DNA of 31,315 nucleotides from Loktanella sp. UBA3435 (GCA_002378665.1 DFSO01000086.1:1-31315), one strand, 5' to 3'; positions 7,315 through 14,668 are shown, counted from the stretch's first letter. Numbers and translations: made by a program. The notes: generated by a model not told the origin, from the sequence alone.

Positions 7315-8370
7315 ATGAAATATCAAATAATAACCAAGATTTGCTCTCTTTCAGTCGCACTTGTGATGTGGGTATTTCAACCTGCTCAAGCCGACCCTGT
7401 AACGGAAGGCATTGAATGCCTGCAGGCCCAACTCAACGATCTTGGCTAAAATGTAGGAGAAGTTGATGGCGCGTTTGGGCAAAAAACACGCACTGCGATA
7501 GATCGGTTAAGGCAAAGTGAAAAATTTGCCGACTTACCCGACGCCAACGGTGGAAATTCCATGGTGTTGTGCCGTCTACTCGCAGAAATAGATTCAAAAA
7601 TGTCTGCACATTTCCCTGCCTCAGAAATGGGTGCGCATGCAATAATTGGGAACAATTTGAACAGGGGAACTACAGTACTTGCAAAACGACACTTTGACCA
7701 AACAATTAAAGAGTTGTTTGAGCATATTGGCTACAAACTTCCTTTGAATATCAATTTCATATTCTCAGCGGATCTGACCGAACTTATCGACGCCAGCTAT
7801 GCAGCATTCGACGGGCAGGTTTCGAAACAGAGACTTTCCGACAGTTTGTCTCAGCTTTGCCCTGGGAAGTCGTTAGATGGTGCGATGTCACCAACTTTGA
7901 TTGTCGTCTGCGGACATGCCTTTGACCCGAATTCCGGCGCAGGCCGTTTGCCGGTTCGCGATTTGCGTATTCTAATCGCACATGAAGCTGTTCATGATAT
8001 TCAGCACCAACTTTCTGGACCGGTTATGAAAGATGCGCGACCGACACCGCGAGGACTGGGGGAGCGTTGGATCAAAGAGGCCGTGGCTCAAGCCATTGCA
8101 CTAGAGGTCATTGACGGTGCTAATGCCGCACAAGAAGCGGCGGGTGAGCTGACGCAAGAAGAATTGGCGGCCATTCCAACGCTGTTAGAAAAGAGCAGCT
8201 ACGCGAAAACCGACTATAATATTGGAGCGAAAATGGTCTGGAGGTTAACTAACGGCCGTTCCGCAGTTGAAGCGCTCGCCTATTTTGAAAATCTAGGATT
8301 GGGCATGCGAGATGCCGACGCATTTGAAACAGCGTTTGGTGTTTCAATGACTAGCATTTCTAATTGGTAG
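7315..8370 (+). pseudogene. Secreted peptidoglycan-binding HEXXH metallopeptidase, interrupted by an in-frame stop
   Basis: Reading from ATG 7315, a signal peptide (MKYQIITKICSLSVALVMW to AQA) is followed by a peptidoglycan_binding_1-type segment, LQAQLNDLG, then TAA at 7447-7449. The same frame continues as NVGEVDGAFGQKTRTAIDRL, exactly the rest of the domain, where a Tyr codon (LGY) is normally found. Downstream is a domain with HEAVH (about residues 223-227 of the restored 351-codon frame) and candidate third ligands at Glu250 or Glu255 in ERWIKEAVAQ, a zincin-like pattern. So a single nonsense change (or sequencing error) splits a secreted cell-wall metallopeptidase. ATG 7561, preceded by GGTGGA, could restart translation to give a 269-residue cytosolic fragment. 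The early part of the gene is AT-richer than its neighbours, which may indicate foreign origin or decay. Confidence 0.7.
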
Positions 8371-8495
8371 AGTAGACGCCTTTGCGGGGGGTGGACCATT
8401 GTTATACAGAACCAAATGAGCGCTATTTAGGATGTTCCTCGCTTGTCTTGCGGTGCTGCAGCTCCTAGATGTTCTGAAACCAAGGGCGGAACACC

Positions 8496-9212
8496 ATGCA
8501 AATCGACCACTCAACAGACGATAAAAAGGTAAAGCGCGGGGTTTTTGCGCGTATTCGCGGCAACTTCCTTGCGGGTCTGATTATCGTCGCCCCTATTGGT
8601 CTGACATTCTGGCTGATCTGGACTGTTGTTGGTTGGGTCGACGGTTGGGTTTGGCCGTTTATCCCGCGTGATTTTCATCCTGAAGAAATGATTAACCACT
8701 ATTTCGGCACCGAGGGCGCTCCGCCGATTACCGTGAACGTGCGCGGTATTGGTGTGGTCATTTTCCTCGTGTTCACAATAATTGTGGGCTGGATCGGCAA
8801 AGGTATCATGGGCCGCTCGCTCCTCCGATTTGGTGAGCGGTTGGTCGACCGTATGCCTGTTGTGCGTTCCATCTATAATGGTGTGAAACAAATCGCAGAA
8901 ACTGTGTTTTCCCAACGGGATACGTCATTCGATAAAGCCTGTTTGATCGAATATCCACGGGTCGGTATTTGGGCCATCGCCTTTGTCTCGACCAATGCGA
9001 AAGGCGAAATCCATAGCAAAATTTCGGCCGATGGTAAGGAAATCGCAACAGTGTTCCTGCCAACAACACCGAACCCGACCTCTGGTTTTTTGCTATTTTT
9101 GTCACGCGCCGACATCAGAGAACTGGATATGAGCGTCGAAGATGCGGCCAAGCTCGTGATCTCGGCGGGCCTTGTCTACCCGCACGATAAGCCCGCAAGC
9201 GAACTTCAATAG
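8496..9212 (+). CDS. DUF502 inner-membrane protein
   Basis: The 238-residue protein has a basic cytosolic N-terminus (KKVKRGVFARIRGNF), a first membrane segment at about 24-47 (LAGLIIVAPIGLTFWLIWTVVGWV) and a second at about 84-105 (IGVVIFLVFTIIVGWIGKGIMG). The C-terminal domain contains RMPVVRSIYNGVKQI and FLPTTPNPTSGFLLF, the two most conserved stretches of the DUF502 family. The biochemical role of the family is unknown. The stop codon overlaps the GTG start of the next gene by one base, so the two are probably cotranscribed. The upstream region 8371-8495 holds no convincing promoter; GGGCGGA precedes the start. Confidence 0.88.
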   Translation: MQIDHSTDDKKVKRGVFARIRGNFLAGLIIVAPIGLTFWLIWTVVGWVDGWVWPFIPRDFHPEEMINHYFGTEGAPPITVNVRGIGVVIFLVFTIIVGWIGKGIMGRSLLRFGERLVDRMPVVRSIYNGVKQIAETVFSQRDTSFDKACLIEYPRVGIWAIAFVSTNAKGEIHSKISADGKEIATVFLPTTPNPTSGFLLFLSRADIRELDMSVEDAAKLVISAGLVYPHDKPASELQ

Positions 9213-9814
9213 TGTTCCCTGCCGCGGCGACAGGCTTTTCCACTGGTTTTTCATTGATCCTCGCCATTGGCGCCCAAAACGCCTTTGTGCTGCGGCAAGG
9301 ATTGATCCGCAAACACGTCTTTTGGTTGTGCCTTCTCTGCGCCGTTTCCGACGCGATCCTCATTGCGGCTGGCGTTTTGGGCTTTGCGGCAATCGTCCAA
9401 CAATGGCCGCTTTTACCACAAATCATGCGCTGGGGTGGCGCTGCATTCCTACTGGTTTACGGCGCACAACGGCTTTGGGCCGCCTATAAAGGTCAATACC
9501 ACCTGCAACTTTCAGGCCATTCGGCGGGGCTCTGGGCGACCTTAGCAACCGCCGCCGCCTTCACATGGCTCAACCCCCATGTCTATCTCGATACCCTAGG
9601 CCTTATCGGTGCGGTATCGACGCAATATCACATGAACTTTGAACGCCATGCCTTTGGAATTGGGGCGATAACTTCGTCTTTTGTATTCTTCTTCGGCCTT
9701 GGTTATGGCGCCCGCCTGCTCGCTCCAATCATGCAATCGGCGCGAGCGTGGCAGGTTTTAGACGTTATCATCGGCCTCGTGATGTGGGCCTTGGCCGTGA
9801 TGCTGCTGCTTTAA
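9212..9814 (+). CDS. LysE/ArgO-type amino acid exporter
   Basis: LysE-family carriers export basic amino acids or other small metabolites across the inner membrane. The 200-residue, five-to-six-segment protein has the family's opening motif GFSLILAIGAQNAFVLRQGL (about residues 12-31) and the mid-chain AAFTWLNPHVYLDTLGLIG motif (about 114-132). The start is a GTG overlapping the DUF502 stop; no good ribosome-binding site is seen, which fits coupling. The gene ends in a 4-base tail-to-tail overlap with the SDR gene. The ligand cannot be told from sequence; GAQNAFVLRQG and the NPHVYLD motif resemble the lysine/arginine branch. Confidence 0.88.
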   Translation: MFPAAATGFSTGFSLILAIGAQNAFVLRQGLIRKHVFWLCLLCAVSDAILIAAGVLGFAAIVQQWPLLPQIMRWGGAAFLLVYGAQRLWAAYKGQYHLQLSGHSAGLWATLATAAAFTWLNPHVYLDTLGLIGAVSTQYHMNFERHAFGIGAITSSFVFFFGLGYGARLLAPIMQSARAWQVLDVIIGLVMWALAVMLLL

Positions 9815-10584
9815 AGCGCCGTCCAACCACCATCGACGCTGATCGTGGTGCCTGTGATCTGGGCCGCCGCATCCGAGCACAAGAAATTGACCGTGCCGCC
9901 AAGCTGCTCGACAGTTGCAAATTCTTTCGACGGCTGACGCGCTAACATCACCTCGCGGATCACAGTTTCGCGGTCCATGCCGTATTCTTTCATTGTGTCG
10001 GGGATCTGCGCCTCAACCAATGGCGTCAGCACATACCCCGGGCAAACCGCGTTACAGGTGACACCTTTGCCCGCCGTCTCCAGCGCCGTCACTTTGGTAA
10101 AGCCCACGATCCCGTGCTTAGCCGCGACATAGGCCGACTTAAACGGAGAGGCCGTCAAGCCATGGGCCGATGCGATGTTGACCACACGGCCCCAGCCCCT
10201 CTTGCGCATCGCTGGAAGTGCTGCCGCAGTCGTATGGAAGGCAGAACTCAGGTTAATCGCGATAATTGCATCCCACTTCTCGGTGGGGAAGTCATCAATC
10301 GGCGCGACAAACTGTATACCCGCGTTATTTACCAGAATATCGCAGGTTCCTGCGTCTGCGATCAAGCGGCGGCAATCGGCGCCCTTGGACATATCGGCCG
10401 CGATATAGCGGACCGTCACACCAAACTCGGAGGCAAGGCTTTTGGCGAGCGCGTGATCTTCCGCGCGGTCGGTGAAGGAGTTCAGCACGACATTCGCGCC
10501 AGCGCGGGCCAATTCACGGGCGACGCCAAGGCCGATCCCCGAATTTGACCCTGTCACAACGGCAGTTTTCCCAACAAACGACAT
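9811..10584 (-). CDS. bdhA: D-3-hydroxybutyrate dehydrogenase (SDR)
   Basis: BdhA interconverts D-3-hydroxybutyrate and acetoacetate with NAD+, linking polyhydroxybutyrate breakdown to central metabolism. The 257-residue chain has the SDR cofactor motif TGSNSGIG (11-18), NNAG (86-89), and the catalytic set Ser139-Tyr152-Lys156 in NIASAHG and YVAAKHG. The segments ASAHGLTASPFKSAYVAAKH and CPGYVLTPLVEAQI are characteristic of the BdhA subgroup, as is the DGGWTAL end. ATG 10584 is chosen because GGAG lies eight bases upstream; the frame extends open to 10659 without a ribosome-binding site. TGC-rich sequence upstream (10628-10640) recalls PhaR operators of PHB genes, but this is weak. Confidence 0.88.
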   Translation of the reverse strand: MSFVGKTAVVTGSNSGIGLGVARELARAGANVVLNSFTDRAEDHALAKSLASEFGVTVRYIAADMSKGADCRRLIADAGTCDILVNNAGIQFVAPIDDFPTEKWDAIIAINLSSAFHTTAAALPAMRKRGWGRVVNIASAHGLTASPFKSAYVAAKHGIVGFTKVTALETAGKGVTCNAVCPGYVLTPLVEAQIPDTMKEYGMDRETVIREVMLARQPSKEFATVEQLGGTVNFLCSDAAAQITGTTISVDGGWTAL

Positions 10585-10627
10585 AAGCGATTCTCCGATT
10601 CCCAAATTCAATTTGTGTGAATATAGA

Positions 10628-10640
10628 TGCTGCAACTGCA
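10628..10640. promoter_or_regulatory. TGC-repeat element upstream of bdhA (possible PhaR-type operator)
   Basis: TGC triplets at 10628, 10631 and 10637 form TGCTGCAACTGCA, 44 bases upstream of the bdhA start. TTTGCAGT in this element (minus strand) recurs as TTTGCAGT further upstream at about 10711-10718. PhaR, the PHB-responsive repressor of Paracoccus and Rhodobacter, binds TGC-rich sequences; the link here is inference. Confidence 0.25.
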
Positions 10641-10726
10641 AAGACCACCGTTCAATCAATGCCTTGCGATGGGCATAGAGACCTTAATTTCTTAGGGTTG
10701 CGGGAATGAGCACTGCAAATCGGGCC

Positions 10727-10754
10727 AAAAAAAACGCCCGCACAAGGCGGGCGT
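10727..10754 (-). terminator. Intrinsic terminator (minus strand) of the candidate small RNA
   Basis: A perfect 8-bp GC-rich stem (10734-10741 with 10747-10754, 5-base loop) is followed on the minus strand by eight consecutive T residues (10734-10727). No minus-strand protein gene lies upstream closer than 14045, more than 3 kb away with an oppositely oriented 1.8-kb gene between, so it must end a short local transcript or act as an attenuator before bdhA. Confidence 0.9.
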
Positions 10755-10802
10755 AAAGTTATTGAGGCAGGTTTCATACAGGCAAGAAACCTATCGAGCA
10801 GT
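10727..10802 (-). ncRNA. Candidate small RNA (~76 nt), or terminating 5' leader of bdhA
   Basis: Three independent signals line up on the minus strand. A sigma-70-like promoter (TTGGCC at 10837-10832, 17-base spacer, TATAAC at 10814-10809) predicts a start near 10802. A perfect 7-bp stem (AGGTTTC/GAAACCT at 10792-10786 and 10775-10769, 10-base loop) follows. The transcript then ends at a strong intrinsic terminator at 10754-10727. No ORF of note fits in the 76 bases. I do not recognise it as a known Rfam family; it lacks the CCUCCUCCC anti-Shine-Dalgarno loops of Rhodobacter CcsR/suhB-type RNAs. Alternatively it is a leader in which transcription normally stops, with read-through feeding bdhA 142 bases further on. 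Confidence 0.65.
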
Positions 10803-10808
10803 AAGGGT

Positions 10809-10837
10809 GTTATAAGCTTTTCATTGCCAGCGGCCAA
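10809..10837 (-). promoter_or_regulatory. Sigma-70-like promoter of the candidate small RNA
   Basis: Minus-strand TTGGCC (10837-10832; 4/6 to TTGACA) and TATAAC (10814-10809; 5/6 to TATAAT) are separated by exactly 17 bases, with initiation expected near 10802. It points away from the substrate-binding protein gene and toward the terminator at 10727. Confidence 0.55.
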
Positions 10838-10846
10838 GCTAAAAGT

Positions 10847-10875
10847 TTGAATTGTCTAAGAACCCTCTCTAGGCT
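10847..10875 (+). promoter_or_regulatory. Weak candidate promoter of the substrate-binding protein gene
   Basis: Plus-strand TTGAAT (10847-10852) and TAGGCT (10870-10875) are 17 bases apart and would start transcription around 10882, giving a leader of about 35 bases before ATG 10917. The -10 match is poor, so confidence is low. Confidence 0.25.
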
Positions 10876-10916
10876 GAAGTTCAATGCAGACAGGGACCAG
10901 AGGAATTGTTGCCAAT

Positions 10917-12731
10917 ATGAAACCAGAGTTTTTCGCGAATTTACGCAAGATTGGGGCCTCGGCCGCATTTGTATTTACCGCCACGGCGGCAATGGCCGAA
11001 CCAAAGCATGGCATAGCTATGTATGGTGAACCCGCCCTACCACCAGATTTCGTGTCGCTCCCTTATGCGAACCCCGATGCGCCATTGGGTGGAAAGTTGG
11101 TAACCGCAAACGTGGGCACCTTCGACAGCCTCAATCCCTACATCCAAAAAGGGAATGTCCACTGGCAGATTCAGTATCTTACCGGCGACAGTCTGATGGG
11201 TCGTTCGTTGGACGAGCCGTTTTCGCTTTATGGCGTTATTGCCGAATCGATTGAGACCGGACCGAATCGCGAGTGGGTCGAATTCACGCTGCGTGAAAAC
11301 GCGACCTTCACCGATGGCAGCCCGATTACGGTCGAAGATGTGATGTGGTCCTACGAGACCCTCGGCACCCAAGGCCACGGGCGCTACCGTGGCTTTTGGG
11401 AGAAAGTCGCTTCCATGGAGCAGACAGGCCCACGCTCAATCAAATTCACCTTTAACGAGGCCGACAACGAATTGGCCCTCTTGGCTGGTTTGCGCCCGAT
11501 CCTAAAGAAAGCGCAGTGGGACGGTGTTGAGTTTGGTGAAAGCGGTTTGGACATCGTCCCAATCGTCTCTGGCGAATACAAAATCGCAGACTTTGAGGCT
11601 GGTCGCTTTATCTCTTTCCAGCGCGACCCTGACTATTGGGGCAAAGACATCCCCTTCATGCGCGGCGTTGGGAACCTTGATGAGGTCCGCCTCGAATTCT
11701 TCGGTGATGAAACGGCGGCCTTTGAGGCGTTTAAAGTGGGTGAAGTGAACACGCACCGCGAATTCAACGTCGCCAAATGGGACAGCCAGTTTGACTTTGA
11801 GCTGTTCAACAATGGCGACATCGTCAAATCTATTCTGCCACACGAACGCCCGTCTGGCATGACTGGCTTTGTGATGAACTCGCGCCGCGATCAGTTTAGT
11901 GACTGGCGCGTTCGTGATGCAATGATGCAGGCCTTCAATTTTGAATTCATCAACGAGGCGATGACAGGCTCACAGCAGCCGCGCATTACCTCTTATTGGT
12001 CGAACTCACCGCTTGGCATGGATCACGGTCCTGCTGCGGGTAAGGTTAAGGAATTCCTTGACCCCTTCGCTGCTGATCTGATCCCAGGCACACTTGAGGG
12101 CTACTCCCTGCCCGTCTCTGATGGCTCAGAGCGGAACCGTGCAGGTATCGGCGCAGCATTGGCGCAACTTGAGGCCGCTGGTTGGACTGTGCAGGACGGT
12201 GTGTTGAAAAACGCTGAAGGCAAACCGTTCACTTTTGAGATCCTGCTCGAAAACGGCAGCTCTGAGAACGCGGCCATCATTGACATGTACACACAGTCGC
12301 TGGGTCGTATCGGCATCACGCCTTCGGTGGCCTCTGTCGATGGCGCGCAATACAAAGAACGCACCGACGCCTTTGATTTTGACATGACCTACTATCGTCG
12401 CGGTGTTTCGCTTTCTCCGGGCAATGAGCAATACGCTTATTACGGCTCCGAGCGTGCTGACGAAGTTGGCGGTCGTAACTTGATGGGCGTGAAATCCGCA
12501 GCAGCGGACGCCATGATCGGCAAGCTGCTCACCTCTGAAAGCCAAGACGATTTTGTCGCGGCCGTGATGTCCCTTGATCGCGTGTTGACCGCTGGACGCT
12601 ATGTGATCCCGATCTACCAGTGGAACATCAGCCGCATCGCGCACTCCAAAAATCTGCACTTCCCCACAGATTTGCCGATCTTTGGCGATTGGCCGGGTTG
12701 GCAACCAGATGTCTGGTGGTATGAAGAGTAA
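10917..12731 (+). CDS. ABC transporter substrate-binding protein, family 5 (YejA-like)
   Basis: This periplasmic protein binds oligopeptides or similar cargo for an ABC importer. From ATG 10917 (AGAGGA upstream) it has 604 residues, beginning with a signal peptide (MKPEFF to AAMA, about 27 residues). The mature start resembles YejA: KHGIAMYGEPALPPDF, then ANPDAPLGGKL and GTFDSLNPYI. The family 5 core FTLRENATFTDGSPITVEDVMWSY follows around residue 125, and TGFVMNSRRDQFSDWRVRDAM around residue 313. YejA in enterobacteria serves the YejABEF importer used by microcin C and peptides. Here no permease or ATPase gene follows, so the partner components must be encoded elsewhere. An in-frame ATG at 10884 lacks a ribosome-binding site. 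A GC-rich hairpin just after the stop probably terminates the transcript. Confidence 0.88.
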   Translation: MKPEFFANLRKIGASAAFVFTATAAMAEPKHGIAMYGEPALPPDFVSLPYANPDAPLGGKLVTANVGTFDSLNPYIQKGNVHWQIQYLTGDSLMGRSLDEPFSLYGVIAESIETGPNREWVEFTLRENATFTDGSPITVEDVMWSYETLGTQGHGRYRGFWEKVASMEQTGPRSIKFTFNEADNELALLAGLRPILKKAQWDGVEFGESGLDIVPIVSGEYKIADFEAGRFISFQRDPDYWGKDIPFMRGVGNLDEVRLEFFGDETAAFEAFKVGEVNTHREFNVAKWDSQFDFELFNNGDIVKSILPHERPSGMTGFVMNSRRDQFSDWRVRDAMMQAFNFEFINEAMTGSQQPRITSYWSNSPLGMDHGPAAGKVKEFLDPFAADLIPGTLEGYSLPVSDGSERNRAGIGAALAQLEAAGWTVQDGVLKNAEGKPFTFEILLENGSSENAAIIDMYTQSLGRIGITPSVASVDGAQYKERTDAFDFDMTYYRRGVSLSPGNEQYAYYGSERADEVGGRNLMGVKSAAADAMIGKLLTSESQDDFVAAVMSLDRVLTAGRYVIPIYQWNISRIAHSKNLHFPTDLPIFGDWPGWQPDVWWYEE

Positions 12732-12738
12732 ATCAAAC

Positions 12739-12760
12739 GGGCCAGCAGCGATGCTGGCCC
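12739..12760 (+). terminator. Hairpin after the substrate-binding protein gene (probable terminator)
   Basis: A perfect 9-bp GC-rich stem (12739-12747 with 12752-12760) is capped by a GCGA (GNRA) tetraloop, 7 bases after the stop codon. Only a short T-run (TTTT at 12766-12769) follows, so it may terminate weakly or protect the 3' end of the mRNA. Confidence 0.55.
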
Positions 12761-12779
12761 AACCATTTTGGACCCTGAT

Positions 12780-12911
12780 ATGATGATCAAACGTATAACC
12801 GTTGCCTTACTTCTCTCAACCCTGTCGGCCTGTGCAGTCGCCAAAACCGCAGGAAGCGTGGCCGTAGGCGCTGGTCAAGTTGTCTTGGGTGCGGCTGACG
12901 TCGTGTTGTAA
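12780..12911 (+). CDS. Small lipoprotein (43 residues)
   Basis: The reading frame starts at ATG 12780 (or the adjacent ATG 12783) and ends at TAA 12909-12911. It reads as a lipoprotein signal peptide, IKRITVALLLSTLSAC, with a textbook lipobox (LSAC) at Cys18. The mature tail has only 26 residues and is rich in Ala, Gly and Val (VAKTAGSVAVGAGQVVLG and on to the end). Very short lipoproteins of this pattern (CAVxKTAxxVxxxAxxVVxxxxDVV) are common in Rhodobacteraceae and have no known function. It sits between the hairpin of the upstream gene and arsC, 22 bases before the arsC start. Function unknown. Confidence 0.7.
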   Translation: MMIKRITVALLLSTLSACAVAKTAGSVAVGAGQVVLGAADVVL

Positions 12912-12933
12912 CTAAAGCAGGTCACTAAACACC

Positions 12934-13407
12934 ATGAATATCCTTGTTCTTTGCACGGGCAATTCCGCGCGCTCTATTCTACTCGAAACGATCCTTTCGG
13001 AACTCTCAGACGGACGGATTAAAGGATTCTCCGCAGGCTCAAAGCCCGCAGGCAAGGTTCACCCGCAATCCCTGAAACTTCTCAGCGGCCTGAACTTCCC
13101 TACCAAAGACCTACGCTCAAAAAGCTGGGATGAATTCGGCGGCGACACAGCCCCCGTCATGGACGCCGTGATTACCGTTTGTGGCTCAGCTGCTGGCGAG
13201 ACTTGTCCCTTTTGGGCAGGCGCCCCAATACGCGTGCATTGGGGCGTCGAAGACCCTGCCGCTGCCGCCGAGGCCGATTGGGAAGACGCGTTCCAAACCG
13301 CCTATGACAAACTGCACACCCGCGCCCAAGCGCTCTTTGCCCTCCCTTTCGAAGACATGGACCGCGCAGCACTAACCAAGGAGTTGAGCCGCATTGGTAC
13401 ACTCTAA
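12934..13407 (+). CDS. arsC: Arsenate reductase, low-molecular-weight phosphatase type
   Basis: The 157-residue protein begins MNILVLCTGNSARSILLE, in which CTGNSARS (7-14) is the P-loop CX5R active site shared by low-molecular-weight tyrosine phosphatases and thioredoxin-type arsenate reductases. Further features are FSAGSKPAGKVHP, DAVITVCGSAAGETCPFW and HWGVEDPAA. The extra cysteines in VCGSAAGETC match the redox cysteines of the ArsC branch, and the Asp of the DPAA motif is the general acid. It would reduce arsenate to arsenite in the cytoplasm. The aquaporin start lies inside the last 14 bases of this gene. No ArsR or ArsB gene is visible nearby, which is unusual for an ars cluster. Confidence 0.88.
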   Translation: MNILVLCTGNSARSILLETILSELSDGRIKGFSAGSKPAGKVHPQSLKLLSGLNFPTKDLRSKSWDEFGGDTAPVMDAVITVCGSAAGETCPFWAGAPIRVHWGVEDPAAAAEADWEDAFQTAYDKLHTRAQALFALPFEDMDRAALTKELSRIGTL

Positions 13408-14068
13408 CCGTAAAAAACTCTTATCAGAGGCGCTTGGCACCGCTTTTCTGCTCATCGGTGTTGTGGGCTCTGGCATCATGGGCGAAAACCTCGCCGGTGG
13501 AAATACAGCGATCGCATTGCTGGCAAACGCCATCGCCACAGGCTGCATCCTCTATGTGATCATCACAACACTCGGCCCGATCTCGGGCGCGCATTTCAAC
13601 CCCGTCGTGACCGTGGCCTTTGCCTTGCGCGGCGAACACGCTTGGGGAGGCGTCGCTCCCTATATCAGCGCCCAAATCATTGGCGGTATCTTAGGTGTCT
13701 GGGCGGCTCATCAGATGTTCGACCTCACAATTCTGCAATCCTCCACAACCCTCCGCACAGGCATCAACCAATGGTCGTCCGAAATCATCGCGACTTTCGG
13801 CCTCTTGTTCGTGATCTTCGGCGGGGTCAAACATAAGCCTGATACGGTGCCGACCCTTGTGGCGCTCTATATCACGGGTGCCTATTGGTTCACGTCCTCA
13901 ACCAGCTTTGCCAACCCAGCCGTAACCATCGCACGTGGATTCACAGATACATTCGCAGGAATTCACCCCAACAATGTTTTGATGTTCATTGGCATGCAAA
14001 TCGTTGGCCTCATCGTCGGTCACTTTGTGCTGACACGCCTTTTCTCAGACGAGCGACGTGACCCATAA
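13394..14068 (+). CDS. MIP-family aquaglyceroporin, probable arsenite channel (AqpS-like)
   Basis: The 224-residue membrane protein has six predicted segments and both half-helix motifs, NPV at 69-71 (GAHFNPVVTVAFAL) and NPA at 174-176 (SFANPAVTIARGF) with the pore Arg181. The first segment EALGTAFLLIGVVGSGIMGENL is typical of the small aquaporin subgroup found beside arsC. The only usable start is TTG 13394, preceded by AAGGAG ten bases upstream, so its beginning overlaps arsC by 14 bases in another frame and coupling is likely. By analogy with Sinorhizobium meliloti AqpS, it may let arsenite made by ArsC leave the cell down its gradient. The 3' end overlaps the convergent regulator gene by 24 bases. 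Confidence 0.85.
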   Translation: MVHSNRKKLLSEALGTAFLLIGVVGSGIMGENLAGGNTAIALLANAIATGCILYVIITTLGPISGAHFNPVVTVAFALRGEHAWGGVAPYISAQIIGGILGVWAAHQMFDLTILQSSTTLRTGINQWSSEIIATFGLLFVIFGGVKHKPDTVPTLVALYITGAYWFTSSTSFANPAVTIARGFTDTFAGIHPNNVLMFIGMQIVGLIVGHFVLTRLFSDERRDP

Positions 14069-14668
14069 AACCGTCGCGTCATCCGCGCTGCTCGAAATGA
14101 GGTTATGGCCCATCGACGCATCGTAATAAGCGCTATCGCCGCGCTTCAGATGCAGCGGCTCATAGAACTCCGTGAACAACGTCACAGTCCCCGTCAGAAC
14201 ATATAGAAATTCTTCGCCATCATGGCGGACCCAACCGTCGAAATCCTCCATCGCGCGCGCGCGAATACGGGCGCGATATGGCAGCATCTTCTTGACGCTT
14301 AGGCTTTCGGCCAGAATGTTGTGCTCATAGGTTGTGGTGATCTGATGGGTGCCCTCGCCTGCCTTGGTCACGGCCATGCGGCCATTCACTTGGTCTTTTG
14401 AAGGCGGCGTAAAGAGTTGCGGCACCGAAATCTCCAACCCGATCGCCAACTTTTTGAGCGCATCATAAGTCGGCGACATCTGCCCATTCTCGATCTTGGA
14501 TAAGGTAGAGCGCGCAAGCCCCGCCTGTTTGGCCGCTTGCTCCAAGGTCCAGTTCCGAGACTTGCGCAGATCACGCACACGCACACCCAAATCCATCGGC
14601 TGCCCCGTCGTGTGGCTGCCGTCTTCATGGGCAATGCGGATCAAGTTTTTCGGATCAATATCAGACAT
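14045..14668 (-). CDS. XRE-family regulator with C-terminal cupin domain
   Basis: From ATG 14668 the protein has 207 residues; longer in-frame starts to 14755 exist but would run into the divergent gene. Residues 27-84 are a helix-turn-helix XRE domain (LGVRVRDLRKSRNWTLEQAA, LARSTLSKIENGQMSPTYDAL, LKKLAIGLEISVPQLF). Residues 130-206 form a cupin beta-barrel (WVRHDGEEFLYVLTGTVTLF, HLKRGDSAYYDASMGHNL). XRE-cupin proteins are one-component regulators that sense small metabolites. It is divergent from an acyl-CoA synthetase operon with a 64-base gap between coding regions, so it probably controls that operon and itself; this is inferred from position. GGTGG lies very close to the ATG. Confidence 0.88.
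   Translation of the reverse strand: MSDIDPKNLIRIAHEDGSHTTGQPMDLGVRVRDLRKSRNWTLEQAAKQAGLARSTLSKIENGQMSPTYDALKKLAIGLEISVPQLFTPPSKDQVNGRMAVTKAGEGTHQITTTYEHNILAESLSVKKMLPYRARIRARAMEDFDGWVRHDGEEFLYVLTGTVTLFTEFYEPLHLKRGDSAYYDASMGHNLISSSADDATVLWVTSLV

Noticed and set aside
8394..8475. Promoter-like hexamers (TTGTTA/TATTTA, TTGTCT/TAGATG) upstream of the DUF502 gene
   Set aside because: One pair has a 19-base spacer and the other a poor -10; neither is better than chance.
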